A stretch of 64,000 bases of DNA from Mycolicibacterium stellerae. Its GTDB lineage: Bacteria > Actinomycetota > Actinomycetes > Mycobacteriales > Mycobacteriaceae. How positions within the stretch are numbered: the first letter of the stretch is position 1; every line of letters starts with the position of its first letter. The position numbers and the translations under genes were made by a program. The DNA is taken from positions 62,001 to 126,000 of the forward strand of contig NZ_RARC01000009.1 of the NCBI RefSeq assembly GCF_003719305.1, read 5' to 3'. This document shows, piece by piece, positions 58,693-64,000 of this stretch. The notes under the pieces were generated by a model. That model was not told where the DNA came from and ran no database searches. It saw only the letters and a list, made by a program, of their open reading frames with translations.

Positions 58693-60126
58693 CTAGACCT
58701 TCTCGGGTTTGGGCGCCTTCCAGGTTCCGTTGAGCGCGTCCGGTTTCGGCCAGTAGAGCCGGAGCACCACCACGAACGGGCCCTTCGGCGCGGGCAGCCA
58801 GTTGGACTCCTTGTCCGCGCCAGGCGACGCGTTCTGCAGGTAGAAGGTGTACCCGCCGTCCTTGTCGGGAACCAGGCTGGTCAACATCGGCGAGTTGATC
58901 AGGTAGCGGTTGATCGGGTTGGCGACGAGCAGGCTCTGCGGCAACTGATACATCGTCAACGACCAGAATGCATTCACCGGAGGAAGCTGATCCTTCGCGA
59001 ATTTGTACACGTAGTTGTTCGCGCCGGTGAGCGGGGCGCCTGTGGAGTCGGTGAAGGACGAGGGATAGAGCGCCTCGGCGGCGGTGTTGCCGTAGATGCC
59101 GAGCACGGCGCCTGCCATCCGGTACAGGTAGTTGCCCTTCAAGTCGGCCGAGGTACCGAACAATTGCGCAGCGGTGACCTGATCGGTGTCGAGCTTTTCC
59201 TTCTTGAAGGCGTCGAACTCGGTCCACGCGTCGGCGATGCCGTCCTCGACCGCCTTGCGCATCTCCGGACTGAGCTTGTCGGCGTCGAAGTCGCCGTCGG
59301 GCCCGATTCCGATGGATGCGAACCGGTCCCGCAATTCCTTCTCGTCGGGTAGCACAGGGGCGTATCGCATTGCGAAGCCGAGGATTTCGAAGAACTGGGG
59401 CGACGTCTTCTGCTGGTCGGGTGTCAGGGGCGGAACGAAGTCGATCGCGGGCGCGGGAGCCGGCGGCGGCTGGTTCAAAAACACCGACAGCGGGGTGACC
59501 TGATACCCCGCCTGGATTTCCTTCACCTTGTCGAGGTCGGACGGTCCGAACAGCTGGGTGCGGTACAGCACGAGGTTCAGGTCGGTGTCGGACCGGATGA
59601 CCTCGTTGACCCCCTCGGGCTTGTCACCCTTCCAGTTCGGTCCGGCCAGCAGATACTTTCCGCCCCCGTTGCCCGTGGTGCGGCTGCCGACGTAATGAAA
59701 GTTGGCGGTGTAGGCATCGATGAATTGCAGCGAGAAGTAGCGGTCCTGCTCGATCGGCGGAATCGTCAGGACAAGCGGTTCCGTGCGAAGGTCGGCACCG
59801 ACCGCCGAATACGGGGTGTCCGAGTTCGGCGTCTGGATCGCGGTGTCCTCGGGCGTGTACACCCGTGCGGTGTTGTGTATCTCGTTCCAGCCGCCCTTGT
59901 ACTCGGGATCCTGCTTGTTAACGAAGTAGGCGTACTGCACCCGGTAGTTGTCGACCATCGGAAAGCCCCAGATATAGACCTCTTTCGCGATTGCGCGGGC
60001 CTGATCGGGGGTGACGGCAGCCGGAGCCGGCGGCGGCGCAGACGTCATCGCCTCGTCTCCCTCCTTGGCCGTGCAGCCGGCAAGTACCACGAGCATGCTG
60101 AGCACCGCGAGCAGGCGGACCATCAT
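58693..60126 (-). CDS. DUF1254/DUF1214 lipoprotein
   Basis: A 477-residue lipoprotein. N-terminus MMVRLLAVLSMLVVLAGC ends in a clear lipobox (LAGC), followed by a short disordered linker. The DUF1254 domain (YIWGFPMVDNYRVQYAYF, about 50-170) and the DUF1214 domain (about 350-470; FWSLTMYQLPQSLLVANP) are both present. Related proteins occur widely in mycobacteria; function unknown. Its start overlaps the SDR stop (ATGA), so they are translationally coupled. It converges on the PAC2 gene with 24 bp between stops. Confidence 0.84.
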   Translation of the reverse strand: MMVRLLAVLSMLVVLAGCTAKEGDEAMTSAPPPAPAAVTPDQARAIAKEVYIWGFPMVDNYRVQYAYFVNKQDPEYKGGWNEIHNTARVYTPEDTAIQTPNSDTPYSAVGADLRTEPLVLTIPPIEQDRYFSLQFIDAYTANFHYVGSRTTGNGGGKYLLAGPNWKGDKPEGVNEVIRSDTDLNLVLYRTQLFGPSDLDKVKEIQAGYQVTPLSVFLNQPPPAPAPAIDFVPPLTPDQQKTSPQFFEILGFAMRYAPVLPDEKELRDRFASIGIGPDGDFDADKLSPEMRKAVEDGIADAWTEFDAFKKEKLDTDQVTAAQLFGTSADLKGNYLYRMAGAVLGIYGNTAAEALYPSSFTDSTGAPLTGANNYVYKFAKDQLPPVNAFWSLTMYQLPQSLLVANPINRYLINSPMLTSLVPDKDGGYTFYLQNASPGADKESNWLPAPKGPFVVVLRLYWPKPDALNGTWKAPKPEKV

Positions 60127-60998
60127 TTCTGCACTTCCTGGGTGCGTGCACTCAACGACCGGCCCAGCGCCTCGACCTCGGCATCCATCTGCGGCAACAG
60201 TGTTGAAACCGACTTCAGTACCGGGGCCTCGCCGAGCCGGGTGGCGAGCAACGGCTTGAGCCAACGCAGCACCGCAACGTATTCGGGGCAGTAGACGTAG
60301 CGTTTGCGCTTTTCGATGCCCTTGACCAACGCCTCACCGCACGCCTCGACCGAGGTGGTTTTGCCAAGCGGGCCCGGCAGCGCGCCGAGCATTCTGCGGA
60401 AGCTCGGTAGGTCCGACTTGGCGTCCTGCACCAGCGGGGTGTCGATCCACAGCATGTGCGCGCAGCCCACGTCGACGCCGAGATGGGTGACCTCGAGGCG
60501 CAACGCGTTGGCGAACTGTTCGACTCCCGCCTTGGCGGCGCCATACGGCGCGAGGCCAGGCGACGCAGCGAAAGCCGCAGCGGAGGACACGATCAGCACG
60601 TAGCCGCGCCGGTCGATGACCGCGGGCAGTGCGGCGCGGACCGTGTTGAAGACGCCGACGATGTTGACGTCGACCAGAGTTCGAAATGCTTCGGGGTCGA
60701 CCTTGAGAACCGAGCCGTAGGTCGAGATCCCGGCGTTGGCCATCACGACGTCGATGCCGCCGAACCGGTCGGTGGCGCGGGACGCCACATCCTGCATGGC
60801 CGCAAGGTCACGGACGTCGGCGACGGCCGTGAGCACCCGGTCCTCACCCAAGTCGCTACCGATCTCACGCAGGGCGGCCTCGTCGACATCGGTCAGCACG
60901 AGTTGGGCGCCGTTGGCGTGCAGGCGGCGGGCCACTTCCGCGCCGACGCCGCGGGCGGCGCCGGTGATCAGCACGACCTTCTGGTTCACGCCGCTCAT
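60123..60998 (-). CDS. Short-chain dehydrogenase (Rv2129c-like)
   Basis: A 291-residue classical SDR: cofactor motif TGAARGVGAEVA (13-24), NNAG-type MANAGIS, catalytic Ser in VSSAAAFAAS, Tyr and Lys in YGAAK. The C-terminal region (ARLGEAPVLKSVSTLLPQM) is hydrophobic, as in membrane-associated mycobacterial SDRs. ATG 60998 gives MSGVNQKVVLITG. It lies 25 bp downstream of mshC. Substrate unknown. Confidence 0.86.
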   Translation of the reverse strand: MSGVNQKVVLITGAARGVGAEVARRLHANGAQLVLTDVDEAALREIGSDLGEDRVLTAVADVRDLAAMQDVASRATDRFGGIDVVMANAGISTYGSVLKVDPEAFRTLVDVNIVGVFNTVRAALPAVIDRRGYVLIVSSAAAFAASPGLAPYGAAKAGVEQFANALRLEVTHLGVDVGCAHMLWIDTPLVQDAKSDLPSFRRMLGALPGPLGKTTSVEACGEALVKGIEKRKRYVYCPEYVAVLRWLKPLLATRLGEAPVLKSVSTLLPQMDAEVEALGRSLSARTQEVQK

Positions 60999-61023
60999 CG
61001 AGCACTCCCTTTCCGTGGGTCCG

Positions 61024-62262
61024 CTAGAGCTTGATTCCGAGCAGTGCATCGACCGCTGTGGCCACCGTTTGCGGCGCCTTGCTGTCATGACCACCGTAGC
61101 TGAGCGCATCGATGCTCCAACCATCAAGCGCGGCAAGCGCTTTCGGAGTGTCGAGATCGTCGGCCAGATAGCCGCGCACCCGGGCAACCACATCGGTTGC
61201 ATCGGGTCCGGCCGCCAATGTCGTCGCGTCGCGCCAGCGCTGCAGCCGGAGAGCCGCATCGGCAAGCACCGCGTCACTCCACGACCGGTCTGTGCGGTAG
61301 TGACCGGCCAACAGTCCCAGCCGGATCGCCGCCGGTTCGACGCCGTCGGCGCGCAATTGGGAGACCAGCACCAGGTTTCCCCGGCTCTTGCTCATCTTGT
61401 GGCCACCCCAGCCGATCATCCCCGCGTGCACGTAGTGTCGGGCGAATCGCCGCTCCCCCGTTACACATTCGGCATGGGCGGCGGAGAACTCGTGATGGGG
61501 GAAGATCAGGTCGCTGCCGCCGCCCTGGATGTCCAGCCCGGTGCCGATCCGGTCAAGGGCGATGGCCGCGCATTCCACATGCCAGCCCGGCCTGCCAGGG
61601 CCGAACGGCGACGGCCAGCTTGGCTCACCGGAACGCTGCGCCCGCCACAGCAGCGCGTCGAGGGCGTCGCTCTTGCCCGCACGGTCGGGGTCACCGCCAC
61701 GCTCCCCGAACAGCCGCAACATGGTCTCGCGGTCGTATCCGGACTCGTAGCCGAACTGCGTGGTGGCGTCGGCCCGGAAATAGACGTCGGGGTACTCGGC
61801 GTCGTCGACGACGTAGGCCGCCCCCGAGGCGAGCATCTTCTCCACCAACTCGACGACCTCGCCGATGGCTTCCGTCGCCGCGACGTACGCATGCGGCGGA
61901 AGGATCCGCAACGCGGTCATGTCCTCGGCGAACAGCGCGGTCTCCCGGTCGGCGAGTTCACGCCAGTCGATGCCGTCGCGATTGGCCCGCTCGAACAGCG
62001 GATCGTCGACGTCGGTGATGTTCTGCACATAGTTCACCCGGTGACCCGAGTCGAGCCACAGCCGGTGCACCAGATCGAATGTCAGATAGGTAGCGGCATG
62101 GCCGAGATGCGTGGCGTCATACGGCGTGATGCCGCAGACGTACATGGTGGCTTCCTCACCCGCGGATACCGGTCGCACCTGCCGGTCTGCGGTGTCGTAC
62201 AGCCGCAGCTGTGGACCACGACCGGGCAGTATCGGGATGCTAGGTGGCTGCCACGACTGCAT
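61024..62262 (-). CDS. mshC: MshC, mycothiol synthesis cysteine:GlcN-Ins ligase
   Basis: A 412-residue class I synthetase-like ligase, derived from cysteinyl-tRNA synthetase, that joins cysteine to glucosaminyl-inositol in mycothiol synthesis. HIGH-type motif HLGH in [22 protein letters not shown] motif KMSKSRGN. Zinc ligand Cys is in MYVCGITP. The anticodon-binding region of CysRS is missing, which fits MshC. It lies 10 bp downstream of cysQ, as in M. tuberculosis. Confidence 0.94.
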   Translation of the reverse strand: MQSWQPPSIPILPGRGPQLRLYDTADRQVRPVSAGEEATMYVCGITPYDATHLGHAATYLTFDLVHRLWLDSGHRVNYVQNITDVDDPLFERANRDGIDWRELADRETALFAEDMTALRILPPHAYVAATEAIGEVVELVEKMLASGAAYVVDDAEYPDVYFRADATTQFGYESGYDRETMLRLFGERGGDPDRAGKSDALDALLWRAQRSGEPSWPSPFGPGRPGWHVECAAIALDRIGTGLDIQGGGSDLIFPHHEFSAAHAECVTGERRFARHYVHAGMIGWGGHKMSKSRGNLVLVSQLRADGVEPAAIRLGLLAGHYRTDRSWSDAVLADAALRLQRWRDATTLAAGPDATDVVARVRGYLADDLDTPKALAALDGWSIDALSYGGHDSKAPQTVATAVDALLGIKL

Positions 62263-62272
62263 GCCCTCGACT

Positions 62273-63070
62273 CTAGGGGGTTCGTCCTTGGCGGCCTCTG
62301 ACGACCGACCGGATCCCGGTCAGCAGCACCTCGGCAAGCTCCAGACGGCACATCAACAGGTCGGGCAGATACGGGTCGCGGCGGTTGTAGATCAGCGGCG
62401 AACCGTCCAACCGCGACGCATGCAGACCCGCCGCCCTGACCACCCCCGCAGGGGCGGCCGAATCCCACTCCCACTGGCCGCCCGCATGTAGGTAGGCGTC
62501 GACCTCGCCGCTCACCACCGCCATCGCCTTGGCGCCCGCCGAGCCGATCCGGACCAGCTCGACATCCATCTGGTCGGCCAACCGCCACAGCACCGCGGGC
62601 GGGCGGCTCGCGCTGGCCGTGATCCGGATCGGCCCTTCGCCGCGCGGCGCGGGCGGGCTGACGGTGTCTGTGCGGAAGACCTTGCCGAACGCGGGCAGCG
62701 CCACCGCCGCGTCGGTGATTCCGCCGTCGGATCCACGTGACCCGCCGGCTCCGGTCCGCTGCCAGAGGGCGATGTGCACGGCCCAGTCATTGCGCCGAGT
62801 GGAGAACTCCCAGGTTCCGTCGAGCGGGTCGACGATCCACACCCGGTCGGCATCGACCCGCGACAGGTCGTCGACGGCCTCCTCCGACAGCACGGCATCG
62901 GCAGGCCGCTGGCGCGCCAACCCGTCCAGGATCAGCGTGTTGGCCCGCTTGTCCCCAGCGTCGCCGAGGTCATACGGATCCCACAAACCCTCCTCCTGCC
63001 ATACCTCCAGAAGCAGTTCACCGGCTTCGCGGGCCAGCTCTGCGGCCAGCGCTGCGTCGGTGAGGGTCAC
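62273..63070 (-). CDS. cysQ: CysQ, 3'(2'),5'-bisphosphate nucleotidase
   Basis: A 265-residue inositol-monophosphatase-fold enzyme that removes 3'-phosphoadenosine phosphate from sulfate assimilation. Metal motifs: LSEEAVDD (Glu), [12 protein letters not shown] (DPLDGT) and QWEWDSAAP (WD-A). The GTG 63070 ([12 protein letters not shown]) gives the family length. It precedes mshC and so links sulfur assimilation with mycothiol synthesis in one run. Confidence 0.93.
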   Translation of the reverse strand: MTLTDAALAAELAREAGELLLEVWQEEGLWDPYDLGDAGDKRANTLILDGLARQRPADAVLSEEAVDDLSRVDADRVWIVDPLDGTWEFSTRRNDWAVHIALWQRTGAGGSRGSDGGITDAAVALPAFGKVFRTDTVSPPAPRGEGPIRITASASRPPAVLWRLADQMDVELVRIGSAGAKAMAVVSGEVDAYLHAGGQWEWDSAAPAGVVRAAGLHASRLDGSPLIYNRRDPYLPDLLMCRLELAEVLLTGIRSVVRGRQGRTP

Positions 63071-63098
63071 AGGAGCAGTATTGCCGAATAATGAGGTG

Positions 63099-64000
63099 GT
63101 GACCGATCGGGGCATCAAGACCGCGCAGGTCGCACCACCGACGGTCAAGGTCGCCGACCTCACCGGCCCCGGCAGTTCTGCGGAGAAGTTCGGCGTCGGA
63201 GGCACCGATCTCGGCATCGCCGTCGCGCTCGCCGACGGCAGCACCGGGTTCATCTTCGGCGACACATTCGACGAGTGCCGCGCTGGAGGCCCCGGCTGGC
63301 GCAGCCCGGTGATGCTGCGGTCCGACGACACCTCGCTGCCCAGCCTGAACGACGGCATCACCTTCGACGATGCGGTCGGCGGTGACTACGCCCGCCAACT
63401 GTGGGACTACCAGCACGACGCACCGCCGTGGAAAGGCAGCGGGTACTCGACGGTGCTGCCCGCCGACGCCATCACGATCGACGGCCGGCTCTACCTGTTC
63501 GCCATGGTCAACCGCGGACTGCACAACGTGTTGTGGACCGAGATCAACTACAGCGACGATCGCGGCGAAACCTGGCATGACGCAGGGCCGGACGCCCGGC
63601 GGCTCGGTTCCCACATCGACGGTCGTCAGCAGCTGATCACCTGGGAGCACGACCCCGACTCCGGCTCGGTGTACGTCATCGCGAGCGCATTCAACCGTTG
63701 CGAGAATGCCTACCTCTACCGGGTGAAGGCCGCTGACCTGCTGGACCGCTCGGCATGGCACCCGTGGACCGGCGGTTGGTTCAACAACGACCCGATGCCG
63801 CTGCTACCTGCGGGCACCACGGTCGGCGAGATGAGCCTCCGCCGGGTCCAGAACCGTTGGGTGTTCAGCTATTTCGAGTCGAGCTCGGGAACAATTCGGG
63901 TCAAGGTGCTCAACCATCCGACCGACGATTTCCAGGCCGCGCACACGACGACGGTGCTCCGTAACACGTCGTGGCCTTCGCCTCGATGCAGCCCACCCGA
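63099..64000 (+). CDS. DUF4185 domain protein (3' end outside window)
   Basis: The first 300 residues of a protein that has no stop before the right edge. It starts at GTG 63099 ([10 protein letters not shown]), has no signal peptide, and contains the DUF4185 beta-propeller motifs ([48 protein letters not shown]). Such domains resemble glycoside hydrolase-like five-bladed propellers. In mycobacteria DUF4185 proteins are often envelope-associated; related proteins cleave arabinan. Divergent from cysQ with 28 bp between. Confidence 0.82.
   Translation, partial: MTDRGIKTAQVAPPTVKVADLTGPGSSAEKFGVGGTDLGIAVALADGSTGFIFGDTFDECRAGGPGWRSPVMLRSDDTSLPSLNDGITFDDAVGGDYARQLWDYQHDAPPWKGSGYSTVLPADAITIDGRLYLFAMVNRGLHNVLWTEINYSDDRGETWHDAGPDARRLGSHIDGRQQLITWEHDPDSGSVYVIASAFNRCENAYLYRVKAADLLDRSAWHPWTGGWFNNDPMPLLPAGTTVGEMSLRRVQNRWVFSYFESSSGTIRVKVLNHPTDDFQAAHTTTVLRNTSWPSPRCSPP

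Overview
The window is high-GC actinobacterial DNA. Its gene order and products (complete Pup-proteasome machinery, Tat genes, mycothiol ligase mshC, an MspA-type porin, an LppK lipoprotein, DUF732 and EspC/WXG-type proteins) place it in a mycobacterium. The MspA-type porin, absent from the slow-growing M. tuberculosis lineage, suggests a fast grower (Mycolicibacterium-like). From memory, the backbone follows M. tuberculosis Rv2072c to about Rv2131c, with several insertions between conserved blocks. Identifications come from reading translated sequence and motifs; no database search was run.

Layout. 1-6.8 kb: cobL (cut by the left edge), a short-chain dehydrogenase, a Rv2074-type FDOR protein, a DUF222/HNH gene preceded by a perfect LexA-type SOS box, a zinc-ribbon/DUF732 membrane protein, a glyoxalase-like gene with pepE, and a 5'-3' exonuclease. 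6.8-15.6 kb: a DUF4333 membrane protein, then pafB-pafC-tatA-tatC-helY, a decayed DUF559 gene between two 55-bp dyad repeats, and pafA. 15.7-18.5 kb: an EspC-like protein, a WXG-type DUF1023 hydrolase and an epoxide-hydrolase-like enzyme. 18.4-30.4 kb: one eight-gene minus-strand operon that encodes choline/betaine breakdown to glycine, with an APC permease, an IclR regulator and a cyclic-nucleotide-binding/CBS/nucleotidyltransferase protein; it separates pafA from the proteasome genes. 30.6-41.8 kb: prcA, prcB, pup, dop and mpa, with two paralogous membrane proteins, an MspA-type porin and a two-component system between dop and mpa. 41.9-49.2 kb: MTB12-like antigen and lppK, DUF503, trmI, a RecB/Cas4-like nuclease, a thioesterase, an ArsR-SRPBCC-flavodoxin operon with a 17-bp inverted-repeat operator, a flavin disulfide oxidoreductase and a DUF4126 protein. 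49.3-64 kb: hisE-hisG, a sugar porter, a HAD hydrolase, an NmrA-like protein, metH with a leader that folds like an S-adenosylhomocysteine (SAH) riboswitch, a PAC2 protein, DUF1254 lipoprotein, SDR, mshC, cysQ and a DUF4185 gene cut by the right edge.

Functional links. Pup, PafA, Dop, Mpa and PrcAB form one protein-degradation pathway, and PafBC is the transcriptional arm of the same locus (DNA damage). The betaine operon releases methyl groups; metH consumes cobalamin, made in part by CobL, and recycles homocysteine. The non-coding items most worth checking are the metH leader, the SOS box that abuts the DUF222 start codon, the ArsR operator, and the overlapping dyads upstream of the betaine operon. 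No tRNA, rRNA, CRISPR array or insertion sequence was seen.
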